Shown here piece after piece: positions 41,889 through 53,062 of a DNA stretch of 64,000 nt (its first letter is position 1; every line of letters begins with the position of its first letter). Below the pieces are notes generated by a model. The model saw only the letters and a program-made list of their open reading frames with translations, searched no databases and had not been told where the DNA came from. Source of the DNA: Isoetes taiwanensis (Eukaryota; Streptophyta; Lycopodiopsida; Isoetales; Isoetaceae); assembly GCA_021234155.1 (NCBI GenBank), contig JAJEKV010000058.1, forward strand, positions 8,118,992-8,182,991, written 5' to 3'. The translations under genes were made by a program, and so were the position numbers.

Positions 41889-42127
41889 ATGGATTATTTG
41901 CCTTCTTCTGTTCACCACATCGAGGCGATCAAGTGCTCAATGAGCCACTCTGATCTTGTTGGTTGCCTAGACAGGCATCTTCTTCTTGATCCCTACCTGC
42001 GAAGAAAAGCTTTGGGCGGCCAGATTCATTGCCTGCGTCAATTAGTGTTATGATCCATCTGATTTGGCTCCCCGAAAGCATGAGCTATGAGATATCGGGG
42101 ATCACTACTACGATCCCACGAAGATGA
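41889..42127 (+). pseudogene. Small Cys-motif element protein, frameshifted (member C)
   Basis: Starts MDYLPSSVHHIEAIKCSMSH, continues SDLVGCLDRHLLLDPYLRRK and ALGGQIHCLRQLV, then meets TGA. One base away the frame continues IHLIWLPESMSYEISGI and ends at 42127. It keeps C-x-M-S-H-x-D-L-x-x-C, L-D-P-Y-L and I-H-L-I-W-L-P. Only about 30% of residues agree with member B although the promoters are nearly identical, showing old paralogy or promoter sharing. The single-base break lies in V-L-T/G-A and could be a sequence error. Confidence 0.5.
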
Positions 42128-42259
42128 ATGAATCACCTGTTCAATATATAAGCACTTCTGACCATCTTATCTATGAATCATGTATGCATTTATATATTAA
42201 AGATGTAAGCATTTATATATGATCACAAATATAGTAATGTACAAGATCTTATGTATTAA

Positions 42260-43521
42260 GATGAAAGATATGTATTACAAGTACAAGATCTCATGTATTA
42301 AGATGAACAATGTGCTATGTCTTTCCACATGTCTATAATATATTTCGGAATTTGGACTGTTTTTTTTTCTCTTGCCATTGGCATCCCAGGCATAATGAAT
42401 AGCATCTAAATTTTCATACCTTGAAGGATCGGAAGGATTAGGCCGCCAACGCTTAGTCAAGCAGTCTTTGTAGTCCCCTCCAGTAGGCTTCCACCACGAT
42501 ATAAAAATATGGCCAAAATATATAGATTCTGGATCAAGAACAGCATTCTCCTCTGCATATCCTAACCAAGTGGCAGTGTTATCATCTCCGGTCGACTAGA
42601 ACAAACATACCCTTTGTCACATGTACGTGAGGATCAAACTCTTCAAGAGGCAACACCGGGCGGCCATCGGCGGGCCACTATAAGATGGTAAACGTCGTGT
42701 GACCAAAGGCGGAATCGTCGACCTCTGGAACAAATGTTTGTTTGTTCTAGAGGAGCTTGTCTTGTTTGTGGCCAAAATGCATCATTTTGAGGGCGTCCCG
42801 AGCAACATCCTCCAAAGAGATAAGAAGTCGGCTCCAATACTCAACACTTGCCGTGTATTGCCTTGCAAACAAGCTAGTTTCTTGATTCTTACATATGTCC
42901 TTCCATAGGGAGATGTATTTGTTGATGCTATCCTTCAACCCCGGAAGATCTTTCAATGTTGGTCTAGGAGGAATATTTTTTGTGGCACACCACTTGGTAT
43001 CATTGGCTGACCATGTTCATCCTCTTTCCACATTCTAATTCACGGAGAATCTGGCTGAAGCCACTCTTTATGTGTAGGACGCATTTTGTATTGCATAACA
43101 GGCCAATCTCCTGCCATCTTAAATTTGAAGAGCAATGGTTCAGTATGCCCAACCAGGCGTTGGCCCTTATCAGGGATGAATCCCTTCACAAAATCCTTCC
43201 AATTTGGAACTTCATCAATAAAGTATGGAATTGGGGATTTTGCATTGCATTTGCTAAACAAGTAAAGTAGCTCTGGTAGTGTCAAAGCATCCGACGAACT
43301 CATCAAGGTTGAAAATTTTCCAAATAAAGCATCAATATCATCATGGGTGTGGCCGACCATCATAAAGCCCACTTGGATCTCATCAAAGACCTTAAGCCAA
43401 GTCAAATAAGATAAGTATGAAAAGACATACCTATTTTTGTTTTGCCCTGCTGCATTATCAAGTGGCAAATAGAGATTTCGGGGAAGAGGGTTGAACACCC
43501 CAGGATTCGTTGTAGCCGGGG
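42260..43521 (-). pseudogene. DUF7869-type transposase-like protein, C-terminal half (copy 2 remnant)
   Basis: Minus strand from 43521: NLYLPLDNAAGQNKNRYVFS, then VGFMMVGHTHDDIDALFGKF, ELLYLFSKCNAKSPIPYFID, and further blocks WSRLLISLEDVARDALKMMH and KRWRPNPSDPS near 42420. The D-N-x-x-x-Q-N-K-N and G-H-T-H-x-D-I-D signatures are those of DUF7869 proteins, which occur widely as transposon-encoded RNase H-like proteins. The 43521-43040 part is one open frame; downstream frames shift several times. The N-terminal half is absent because GH25 copy 3 begins at 43523. The homologue at 60045-62393 supplies the missing context. Likely a dead transposase. Confidence 0.65.
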
Positions 43522-43522
43522 G

Positions 43523-43842
43523 ACCCTCCCTGGCGCCCTTGATATCGAATGTAACCCCTCCTGCGGCTCCTCCTGCACTCGTGCCCAAAAGTGCTATAGC
43601 CTCCATGGCTGCCTGGATCCGCGCATTTGTTGATACTTTACAAGAGCTCTATTGGAGTGTATCCTGTTATCTATACTACTACCGACTGGTATACCACGTG
43701 TGTTGGCACATATGGCGACTTCGGTGCTACGTGCCCCCTCTGGATTACTGCATACCGTTCCAATGTTGGTACCGGACCAGATTTTGCCCACAACAGATCG
43801 ATGAGAAAGCTCTGCAGATCGATGATCGCAGAGGGTAAATGA
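43523..43842 (+). pseudogene. GH25 muramidase pseudogene, copy 3 (3' half only)
   Basis: Begins at LPGALDIEC, so the L-D-I-E strand is kept but the N-terminal half, signal and promoter are absent. The shared central frameshift is present, plus one extra T near 43637 (GATACTTTACAAG). The distal block VYPVIYTTTDWY...CPLWITAYRSN is intact in one frame and ends at TGA 43842. Confidence 0.8.
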
Positions 43843-43847
43843 GCTAC

Positions 43848-44100
43848 CTCTGCTGCCCCTCATGCTTTGCAGAGCTGCTATTGCCGACACCATGGCACAT
43901 TTCTCTTCCAAAAATGGATTGAATCCAGCTCCACCATATTGAGGAGGCAAATTTTGATTCATAGGGAAGCTGTTTTTCATATCCCATGGATGAAAAAATA
44001 CCCTGCTCTCATCCCCTGTTTGATCGAACATTATAAACTGTTTCTCGCTGGGTAAATGGCCCCAAAGATTTATCATCTGGGGCGGCAGATTTTCAAGCAT
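43848..44100 (-). CDS. First exon of an unrecognised plant gene, copy 3
   Basis: Same as 17288-17540 with one residue change (MINLWG in place of MINRWG). ATG at 44100, motif FIMFDQTGDESRVF, possible donor at 43848. Preservation of the open frame in two of three copies, next to dead GH25 copies, hints at recent duplication more than at selection. Confidence 0.45.
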
Positions 44101-46936
44101 TAATTTTGGTATTTAATATAATGTACTATCTTCAATTCAATTCTTTTGCAGTTAAGTTGTTTGGGAATAATAAGGATTTTTTTAGTTTCGTTCGTTTCCA
44201 TTTGGTTTTATCTCTGAAGTCCTATGACACCATATAGCCAACATAATGTGTATATGGTACACAGTTTGGTGGTATCTATGGAGAAAAATTGGGATCCTCG
44301 ATTAACCTAATTATTATACAGGCATTTCCACCCTATTACACATTAATCAATCCTACGGAAAAATAGCAAATCATCTCAATAGATGATGCAGTACACTTGA
44401 CCTCTAAAGCCCCACTCTAAACAAGTAATAAAGCTGTAGAAAACCCTTCATTAATATTCCTGATTAGTCTGCGCTATTCATTGAGAATGCATCCATGTCT
44501 TACAAGCGTAAGTTCTTAAACATTTAAAAGTTGTCTCCTTTGTTGAAAATGTTGGTCATTTGGAGAGGAGACACTAGAAGTATCAGAAAGAGAAGAACGA
44601 CTCCAGCTTCTTAGAATTCTGAATTTGAAATACTTTTCTTTCAACATTTCCATTTTGTATCATGCGCTAGATCAGTTTGCTCTTGCAAAAGACCGATCGA
44701 TTTTTCTATTTTTTTTCCCTCCTCATTCAAACCTAAATTGTAGAAACAATAGGGGCTTAGAATTTCTGTAGTGATGATGATCGCCTATGCAGAGTAAGGC
44801 ATTTGCATGATTTACCACCAGATCAGAGAGAAAAATGCACGATTCTGCAAATATAAACTCAGAAATAAGAATTGAACTGTAGAAATGCAAAAACCAAATC
44901 CATTAAAATGATGTCTGATCACGGGAAAAAAACTTACAAATATCAAGATCTATAATGGACTTTGTCGAAATCCAAAAAAGGACTTCTCGACATTTGGGTG
45001 CAGAGATCCGGGCTTCCCTGTGGCCGGATCATAGTAATATAATCGACTCAATAATCTAGTTCTGAGGAGGAGATCTGAGAATAGATCGTATGCATTTTTG
45101 AAAAATCCCATTCCGGCAATCATTATGGCATTGAAATGGTATAGCTGCGTGTTCGCCCTGTTCCAATGCTTTAAGAACCTGACACCTTGATCCGCGATTC
45201 CCTTTGTAGCTTACATAAATTGTTTCCATCGATCGATTTTGCCCACTAGCTCGTCTCTTCTTTACTTAAACCCAATGGCTACTGCCTCCAAGACATATAA
45301 TTTGTCTTTCTTTATTACATACACAGTAAGTATATAGATGATCTGTGTCTTTTCAGTTAAAGATGTAAAATAAAATGGTAGGAAAAAAGCATTTATACAG
45401 AATAGATGCCATTTTTTATTTCAAGATTATCACTAGATGCAAAAGTTTTCCTTTTAAACTTACCAGATGCTGTTATCTGTGCAGGGTATCTAATTTCCAA
45501 AGGATCATACATTGAGCAGAGCCAATAATCGTGCTGGACAATATTGCATGATGCATATCATAAATTTGTTCTTACCATATGGAAAGATATTGGGTTATTA
45601 ATGGGTCATGTTTTATTCATATGCATTTTGAATAACCATTTTGCATAGATAGACAGTCTGAGCCACTCTCCTTCAAACTATCTTGCTCGAATATTGCGAA
45701 GGGAAATGGCCATGATTGTCTGCAGGCCTCTGGGTCTAACCACAGGGGAATTAATTTGAACAACCTCGACATGTTTTCTCGTGCATTCTCGACTCGCAAG
45801 TCGAGAATCCCCTAGCCAGCCAATTCTCCTGTGTCTGGTCGCAGGTGCCTCGACCCACACAAGGCCCCCAAAATTGAACCAATATGATTTTTTTCTTATG
45901 GTTTATTGGTGAAAACTAAATCCATAAATCAGTACATGTTAGTGGGTTCAAAAGTTTACAAACCATATCTAGTTTATCTAATATGGTTCATCAATATATC
46001 TTTCTAAGGTGATAAGCCAACATTGTTTTGTGATATGGTATTGAAACATGGCAATTTTAATTGGTCTCTATAACAACTTAAACTATATGATATATATTAT
46101 CGTTTAGCATATCACGTTTAGTAGACTGGTATTTGATCACATCTATCTTCTTCAGTATATTGACATGGTAATTTTAAGTGTATAATTATCATGATGCTTT
46201 ATAGTGGTTACTTATCATGATGCTTTACATTGATTAATCACCAATACATAACGCGGTGAATATATTTGGTTTAAATATACTAATATGACTTTTTTTACCC
46301 TATCTTTCTCCATGGTACTAAAATGTAATCATTTCAGGTAGTTTTTCTAGCAACTTAAAATGTATGATACGAACTAATACTTAATATATCAAGTTTAATG
46401 GAATGGTACTTGATCTCATCTATCTTCCGTGGTCTATTGACTTGGTAAATTATTCGAATATTTTGTAGTAATTAATGGTCAACAAATAACGTGGCAAATT
46501 GACATAGTTTAGTATGCTTTTTTTTTAATGATTTCAAATAGTTAATCAATATGATTTTGAAACGATATATGCATAACTAGTTTTTTAACGTATATGATAT
46601 TTAATAGTGCTTCATATGCAAAATTTATTTATACAATATTGGAGCATGGTTAAATATCACAATAAACTTAAATGCTTTGAAACATGCTTGATTGCAAAAT
46701 ATGCAGTTGTATGTAATGATTATTCGTTAAAAAGTTTCACTACATAGGACAATCTTACTTCGGCATTGATCATTGTTTTTTATTAGGAAGAGTGAGACAG
46801 AATTTGAAGCACAATGTTCAAATTGATCTTTTTTTTAATTTTAAAATATGGTCTTATATATAACAGCAAATGCAAAACGGCAATAGTCTCATCTTCCAAT
46901 ACCTCCTTGGAGAGTTTGAAGATTAGCATGAGGATG
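44101..46936. other. Duplicated non-coding DNA of copy 3
   Basis: Aligns with 17541-20389 and 30760-33615. Contains the TCTCGACTCGCAAGTCGAGA hairpin near 45787. No gene. Confidence 0.6.
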
Positions 46937-47979
46937 CTAGTTGCCATTACTAGCATCTGAGTTTAACTGAAACTTTAGGTGATCATAGAATCCAAAGACA
47001 TTGCCCTGAATCACGGGTGCAATGTAGGGCTCCTCCACTGGCCTGCAGAAAAAATTCAAACTTGATCTTCATTATTTAAATGGCATGATAGGATACACAA
47101 CATAGTAAATGCAGCAAGCAGCATAGTCTTACCTGTAGTAGATATGGCACCAATATGTAGAATGAAAATTGTGCAAACGCAAATCATGCGCTCCAAAAAT
47201 TCCTTAAGCAATGCAGCATCTGGTTTTGCATGCTAGTCAGTTAGCAATTCCGCTTCTAAACCAGTGGCAAATGCCCAGAGCCCTTCTGGCCACAGTGCTT
47301 TCTGCAATCATTTGTAGTCGTTTCTCTGTCAATTTGAAACTCAAATCAGCTCCTGCTTTCTCAAATCTGTCCACTTTACTTACTAGTTCTTTTAATATCA
47401 TGTTTTGCTCTTCCATTCCAGCTCTTTGCCAAATCCTGCATCTAATTTTTGTTCTATCTTGTCAACAATTGATGAACCCATTTTCCTACATTTACACCTT
47501 GCAATGCTTCCATGAATCTATCTCTGATACTTTTTCTTTGACAAGTACATGAGCACTCTGCTGTGGCCGTGTCAGGTTAAGCCTAAAATTTTCAAGGTCA
47601 AATTCTTTCATGAGCTCTAACTTTGACTTCCAAAAACGCACCCTAACTTCCAAGGGAGAAAGAAAATCTTTAACCTTGACACGTTCCCATTATTCCATCG
47701 ATGCACATGATTGAGACCATGTTCTTTTGATTCTGCGGTGATCAAAAGTTCCAAACTTTGTACTGCATCATTATCAATAACCTTTTTATGCAGTTTAACA
47801 CTCGGACAAATGCGCTCAGGTCATGTATTTGGTTAAAAAATCGTGCAAGGATAACATCTTGTTGGCTGTCATCTTTGAAGTTGACAATTCTTCTCTACTC
47901 TTAAAGGAAGTACTTACAGCTTTAACAGTCCAATGAATATGTCGCGCTTCATGCCAAAGAAGAGAGTAACAGTTAATGT
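46937..47979 (-). pseudogene. Unrecognised frameshifted gene remnant, copy 3
   Basis: Third copy of the remnant described at 20390-22742, with the same coding-like blocks and breaks and no hAT-like insertion. Just upstream (47980-48150) this copy has a ~150-bp stretch absent from copies 1 and 2, including a partial repeat of ATGTCGC(GC)TTCATGCCAAAG. Confidence 0.45.
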
Positions 47980-48845
47980 CTATCGCGAGGATACAAATGA
48001 ATATGTCGCTTCATGCCAAAGAAGGACATGTGCATGCAAGAAAGGGGTTTTACATTGTTTGATTTGTATATCTACCATTAGGGGTTTTTTGCCATTATAC
48101 AAATATATACTTTAAAATTATATCTATACTAGGGATGTTTTGGGCAAAGCATGGTTGAAAGTTTTGAAGTTTGCAACACGTACATTAAGTCAAATGATTT
48201 CTATATTTCTTGCAACAAAGGCTTTGCAATAGCTAAAAGCTCCTTTGTATAATATCTATCACCGTTCTACAAAATCGGCCCCTATATACCATAGAATCCC
48301 ATTGACTAAATGGTATTATTCATTGCATAAAATAAGAGTTCACATGTTAAAACACTGAGGAGTTTTAGGATAGCTTACTGAAGTAGCATGAATTCCTGTG
48401 ATGCCTAAATTGTTGTAGATACTATGGAATGCTGTGCATGATTCAACTCCACTGAACTTATCAAGCTAACGTCTATCTGCAAATAGATACATAAACATAA
48501 TACACAAAAGGCAGGAAGATTGGAGGCAGAGTGTCCTATATGCATGCCATTCTTAGGACAGTAATATAGAATGCACATAATGCTCAACTTAAGCCAACCA
48601 ACTCAAAAACATTGGAAAGACATCAAGAATGTTGCTTACCGATCGTGGTGCGGTTATTTAAATCTGAAAACCTTAAGAGCAAAATGCCATGCTTCAAAGA
48701 AACTCCCCTGTTGCAACGAACCCACTGAAGACTACAACCAGAATACATTCTGAAAACGCAGTCATGGCTTTGGGGACATTGGCAGCAATATTTTGTTGCT
48801 CTTCAAGCATCGAAGCTCCAGTCTGGAAGCTCCGTTCAACGGGCG
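47980..48845. other. Duplicated non-coding DNA with a private ~150-bp insert
   Basis: No gene. The private stretch at about 47990-48150 starts with a repeat of the preceding GAATATGTCGCTTCATGCCA and is otherwise AT-rich. Confidence 0.5.
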
Positions 48846-49115
48846 ATGGCCGCCGCCGCTGCCCTCGCCGCCTTAAAAGAAAACCTTAATCTTAGAAATT
48901 CACTTCAAAGGCAAATCGAAATATTTCCTGTTGTTGAGCTCCTTTCTGGCTTGCCCCTAGGGGTCATGCGGCTTTGTGGTATATTCCAGGTGTATGGTGG
49001 TATATGCTTGGAATATGCCGGAAACTGCTCCAAACTTGCTATTCCTGTTAATCCTGCCGATGACCCCTATTGTTGCGCGAGGCCCATCGACTGCTCTTCA
49101 TGCCAGGCAAGGTAA
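48846..49115 (+). CDS. Small hypothetical ORF, 89 residues, copy 3
   Basis: Same 89-residue frame as 35382-35651 (MAAAAALAALKENLNLRNSL ... CSSCQAR) with Ala in place of Val in GICLEYAGNC. Third-position and silent differences are too few to judge selection. Possible first exon with donor GGCAAG/GTAATT. Confidence 0.35.
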   Translation: MAAAAALAALKENLNLRNSLQRQIEIFPVVELLSGLPLGVMRLCGIFQVYGGICLEYAGNCSKLAIPVNPADDPYCCARPIDCSSCQAR

Positions 49116-49366
49116 TTGGATGCTCAGTTTGTTCTACTACTATGAGCGAGTAACGTCCTTACGTCGTTGGTGTTCCACTCCATCCAAAATACCTACACTT
49201 TTTATGTCTTATCCCATTCTATAGTCGTCCTTACGGCCTGGCATTTTTCTTCATTCTCAACAGAGGTCTCCATGGTATCTTTCTAGAGTCCATTTCAAAA
49301 AAGATAAGTTGATCAATCATAAAATCATTCAAATGGTCTAGGGGGCTGAGAGGTTTTTAATTAATC

Positions 49367-49594
49367 ATGTCATCCATATGTATGGGATGTGGAGTCGTGG
49401 TAGAAGCAAGGGCAGTGTTTGACAATATGGTTGGCCGTAATTCTTTCTCATGGAATATCATGATGGAGGTTTATATCCGGAAATGTCTGTTGCATGTAGC
49501 TCGAGAAATTTTAAAAGGATGCCATATTGCAGCTTATGCTCAGCATGCACAACTTGAGGTGGCACTTGAGCTAGACTTAGCAGAAGCAAAATGA
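49367..49594 (+). pseudogene. PPR scrap, copy 3
   Basis: Identical protein reading to 35903-36130: a PPR unit with A-R-A-V-F-D-N-M-V-G-R-N-S-F-S-W and a second partial unit IAAYAQHAQLEVALEL. Confidence 0.7.
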
Positions 49595-50156
49595 TTCCAA
49601 GGATGGCAAAAGCCACAATGCTTAACGCATATTGTAACATGTTGAAGTGAAAAGTGCAAGCCTTTGAATTCCAGGTTTATCATATCTGATGCACAATGAC
49701 GTGAAAAAAGTTTCTTCATGAGCTTGCTAGAGGTACTTGATTGTTTGTACTTTGCATATATGTAATGTGTGAAGTCATGATTCCATGATGGCAAATATAT
49801 GCACTTGATTAGCAACTTGATTTTTGACATGCCCATTGCTATTTTCATTGCTCTTTTACTTATTCCAAATGACTTGGCTTAAGATTTCTTTCCAGATGAA
49901 ATCTGTTGTAAATGAAAGATTGGGTCTTTTTTATTCGACATAGCTGACGATCTGCAGCAAGTTCATGTATGGGATCATTCCTTCCAGTATAGTCGATGGT
50001 TCTTCTCTGTTCATAATAGACAGAATAGTCTACATTCCAAGGCGTCCAAGATATCTCATTCGTGGTATATTTCCCCCTTTCCCGACATAGGGACATGACG
50101 GGGAAATGATGTGTTCCCCTAGTGCCTATGGAGGGTTTTTTTGTTCCCCCTCTTAA
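49595..50156. other. Duplicated non-coding DNA up to the TTAA insertion
   Basis: Aligns with 36131-36693. TTAA at 50153-50156 is the left target duplication of the 12.3-kb element. Confidence 0.6.
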
Positions 50157-50181
50157 AAGCATAATTTCATTAATTGTGGAC
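50157..50181 (+). repeat. Left TIR of the TTAA element
   Basis: 25 bp starting AAGCATAATTTCATTAATTG; pairs with 62454-62478 with two mismatches. Confidence 0.9.
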
Positions 50182-50467
50182 TTTGGCCGAGTCCATATGA
50201 CTCCCAAATGTACCCGATTTTTTAGAAAATAAGGGTTTTATTTAGTAGAATGATGCAAATTTTCGAAATGTGTGCAGGTAGGTGGGATGGCAGGCCTTGT
50301 ATCTATAAAGCACAAAAAGTGCCAACCGAAGTTTGTGTCTCGCTGTGGCGCCCTTCAGAGGCGTGGTCTCCATTACGGCGTTAGGCATTCGCAAAATCTG
50401 CATAGTGTAGATTCATATTCGTTACCGGTCGAGAATGGTCCGAACCGGTAGCGCTATGGATTCACAA

Positions 50468-50771
50468 TGAGCGAAATCGCGATTGCCATATCGGGCCGAG
50501 CCAATATTAGCTCATGCGAATCAACTTCGAGGTTGAGGTGCGAAGCGAGATAAACCAAAATGGCACAGAAGAAATGAGAAGCCAACTCAGGAAGCTCATT
50601 CGTCGTGGAGAGTTGATGAAGGATGGCGATGAGCCGGATGACCTTAGCGGGGGTAGAGCTGGAAGGTCGCTTGATTTCCTTGAAACGCCATATTTACTGA
50701 GGCGAAGCTCAAAGAGGTTGCTGAAAATGGAGGATGTTTGGCTGCACAACACTTTCCTGGCCGTTGTTTAA
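50468..50771 (+). CDS. Unrecognised ORF at the left end of the TTAA element
   Basis: A TATAAAG-like box (about 50311) precedes ATG at 50468 (MSEIAIAISGRANISS). After an apparent one-base shift near 50540 the frame of ATG 50514 continues NQNGTEEMRSQLRKLIRRGE, LMKDGDEPDDLSGG and ends FLETPYLLRRSSKRLLKMED...FLAVV at 50771. Highly charged and helical looking. The region may encode a DNA-binding or accessory protein of the element; this is inference. Real length and frame are uncertain because of the shift. Confidence 0.35.
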
Positions 50772-51877
50772 GAAGCTTTACAAGAAGGAAAAAGAGGCGT
50801 GTGGCTTTGGTAATCAAACTCATCCCTCGGCCTCCCTATCCGATGGCGTAATTGGATGACTGGATGGATCTCATCGCCGACAAGACATATCGAGTTCCAA
50901 CTGGGGGATCTAATTGCGGTGGAACCCGGATATTGACCAAACGTCCATGTTTAATATTATCTATTATTATCTATTGTCATTCGTTCAACCTATGCTTTTC
51001 GGCGCATGTTGTTTAGTTGATATTATTATCTCGTAATCCATCCATGTACTCCATTCCTATGTGAATAGAATGTTTTTGTCTACATTGAGAACATCCCAAT
51101 GACGTGCAATTTCTCAACGGTAATATCTTATTTCATGGAGGCCTCTCGAGGAAATTGGGCGCCACCACTTTCCTTCCAGAGAAATTGAAACCGCCCATTT
51201 TCTTTTCGAAATAGTCTCCTCCAAACCGGGCGACCGCCGACTTTGCCCTTCTCGGATGGCCTGAAGGTAGTTTCATGAAGGCTTCCACTTTCGGGGAAAA
51301 TTGGCGCCGCCCACTTTCCTTCTTGCGGGCAAAAGGAAAACGAAAAAGCGTGAGATCGAAACGAAGATAACAAACCAAACATAACAACGTAATCATGCAC
51401 AACACGGTTACATCATCATATCATATAAAGTTATGAAATACATGAGTCATAGATTGTAATTATTGGTGATTCTATTAATCTCAAAAGCCTCAAGCTCCCA
51501 AACCCACAAATATGGATAGTAACATGATACTGGGGGAGTCTTTCTTTCGACCAGTAGCTATACCATACGGCCGAGGATCGAGAGAGATCCCTTTCAACTT
51601 CAACAGGCATAAAGATCGTCATAGGTCATAAGGCAAGTAAGGGTGTCAACATGGGGCCTGTGAAGATGGCGAGACATGGCGGCGAATGTGCTTTAATGGC
51701 GTCGAATGCGACTATATTTATAGCCAAGGAATTATTGATGACTCTTTGTAGCGGCATTATTGGTTGTATATACGGTGTACATCCAATAATCTTTGCGTCT
51801 AATACCTTCAATAATGATTGTGGGTATAAATATATCTCAAACCAATTTTGACCATCAAATTTGGCCTTCGCCTAGCC
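50772..51877. other. Element DNA with AAATTGGGC/GGCGCC motifs
   Basis: No supported gene. 51120-51320 has several related blocks (GGAAATTGGGCGCCACCACT, CCGCCCATTTTC, GGCGCCGCCCACTTTCC) in both orientations. Open frames on the minus strand here derive from these repeats. Confidence 0.45.
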
Positions 51878-52126
51878 ATGTGGTCTCGATCGGTCCCGAG
51901 CGTGATTCCATCAACTGCAAGATGAATCCACGAAAACTTCAAGCGAAGGCCCGGCGAGAGATACCCATGGAAGACTGGATGACCCGCGATCGCTCTAAAT
52001 CCTCGCCATTATCCTGATCCCTTCGACGTTATCATCCATCTGATATGGAATAGAGAGCATCAAATGTACATGATAGAGAAGATCGCTGGGGTGCCTGGTG
52101 AAAATGACTCAGAAGAGTCCCCCTAA
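51878..52126 (+). pseudogene. Small Cys-motif element protein, frameshifted (member A homologue)
   Basis: TATAAAT at 51825 precedes ATG 51878. Readable blocks are GPERDSINCKMNPRKLQAKA, REIPMEDWM and, after a shift near 51985, ALNPRHYPDPFDVIIHLIWN and REHQMYMIEKIAGVPGE, ending at TAA 52124-52126. They align with member A at 40803-41045 along the whole length. In contrast to the 40.8-41.5 kb locus, the A and B homologues here are in tandem on the same strand. Confidence 0.55.
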
Positions 52127-52386
52127 ATGAACGCTTGTCATCTTGTTGTAATCAGACTGTAATCATCTATGAGATAAAGTATTAGTACAACTTGTCTTCT
52201 ATATGTGCAACTTGTCCAACATGTCCCGTGAAATTGGGCGCCCGCCCACTTTGCCCTTGAATGCTCATATCGAGGATGATCGAAATTGGTAGGCCAATTT
52301 CGGCGTGGTCAGATAGGTGTACCTTATACGGTTACCTGTTGCGCTAGTATGTACGCCAATAATTGACATCAATAATTTCTCACGCC

Positions 52387-52393
52387 TATAAAA
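52387..52393 (+). promoter_or_regulatory. TATA box and leader module before the member B homologue
   Basis: CCAATAATTGACATCAATAA, then TTTCTCACGCCTATAAAAGC, AGCTCCA and CATCTCTCATGG: third copy of the small-protein promoter module, with a shorter leader (31 bp from TATA to ATG). Confidence 0.6.
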
Positions 52394-52417
52394 GCAGCTC
52401 CACTGCATTCATCTCTC

Positions 52418-52658
52418 ATGGCTTCCTTGCCGGATCGTCCGGAGAACATCCGATCCTTCAAGTGCTACTTGAGTTACAACGATATTTGCCAGTGCTATAT
52501 GACTGGTGTTAGTCTTGATCCATGGCTCCAAATTCCAAAGCGGATGGACTTGCGGTAATTGCGGGAAGCTCACTCGTGTTGAGGTCCACCAGTATTGGCT
52601 TCCCGATCGCCAGATCTTTGAGTCTGGCATCGCCAAGGGCGGCGTTGACGACGAGTGA
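52418..52658 (+). pseudogene. Small Cys-motif element protein, frameshifted (member B homologue)
   Basis: MASLPDRPENIRSFKCYLSY then NDICQCYMTGVSLDPWLQ are in frame from ATG 52418. A shift after the L-D-P-W-L block leads to a premature TAA at 52556. Other frames continue the equivalents of K-L-T-R-V-x-V-H-x-Y-W-L-P-D-R and the terminal D-D-E at 52656. Length 241 bp compared with 243 in the intact member. Confidence 0.6.
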
Positions 52659-53062
52659 CTCTTTGTACACTTTCGGATATGTTAATCTTGACAAGGATAT
52701 AATAATGTTGTAAGGATGTAATAAGCATAGTCAATATTATATAATGTAACGTGCACGAGTAATTCACGAGGGTCGCTCTTTGATCTCCAATTTACTTCGC
52801 GGCTCCACTTCACTTCATGTTTGATGGCGCTTACTTGCCAAGAAATTGGGCCCGCCAATTTATCGCGAGGATAGCGAGAATCAAATAAATTTAATAAAAG
52901 GCTATAGTTTGTAGGGTTAGCCAAATTCTGAGGCCAATTTGGTTAGCAAAGTAAACTAGAGAAATTTAAGACAAGGAAATGAGTGCAACGTTATCATTTC
53001 TGAAAAAGAAGTATGAACAATTGTTATTAACATATTTCACGTATTTTCAACTCATAAGTCGC
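52659..53062. other. Element DNA without recognised gene
   Basis: Contains one AAATTGGGCCCGCCAATTT hairpin (about 52841-52861). Nothing else supported. Confidence 0.4.

Larger units (their letters stand above)
23118..43522. repeat. Segmental duplication copy 2 (longest)
   Basis: It starts as copy 1 does (23118 = 15960) and runs through the GH25 pseudogene, the minus-strand exon and remnant, a small ORF, a PPR scrap, the TIR element and the DUF7869 remnant. It then abuts copy 3 at 43522. Two insertions (24464-27995 and 28176-30723) are private to this copy. Confidence 0.85.
40494..43522. mobile_element. Truncated relative of the 12.3-kb TTAA element
   Basis: Contains three members of the small-protein family found in the 12.3-kb element and the C-terminal half of the same kind of DUF7869 transposase-like gene (minus strand). 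Gene order and orientation differ from the 12.3-kb element, so it is a rearranged or different family member. The right side is cut at 43522, where GH25 sequence of copy 3 begins. Confidence 0.6.

Noticed and set aside
51128-51405. Two overlapping 90-residue minus-strand frames
   Set aside because: They arise from repeated GGCGCC/AAATTGGGC blocks and lack family motifs.
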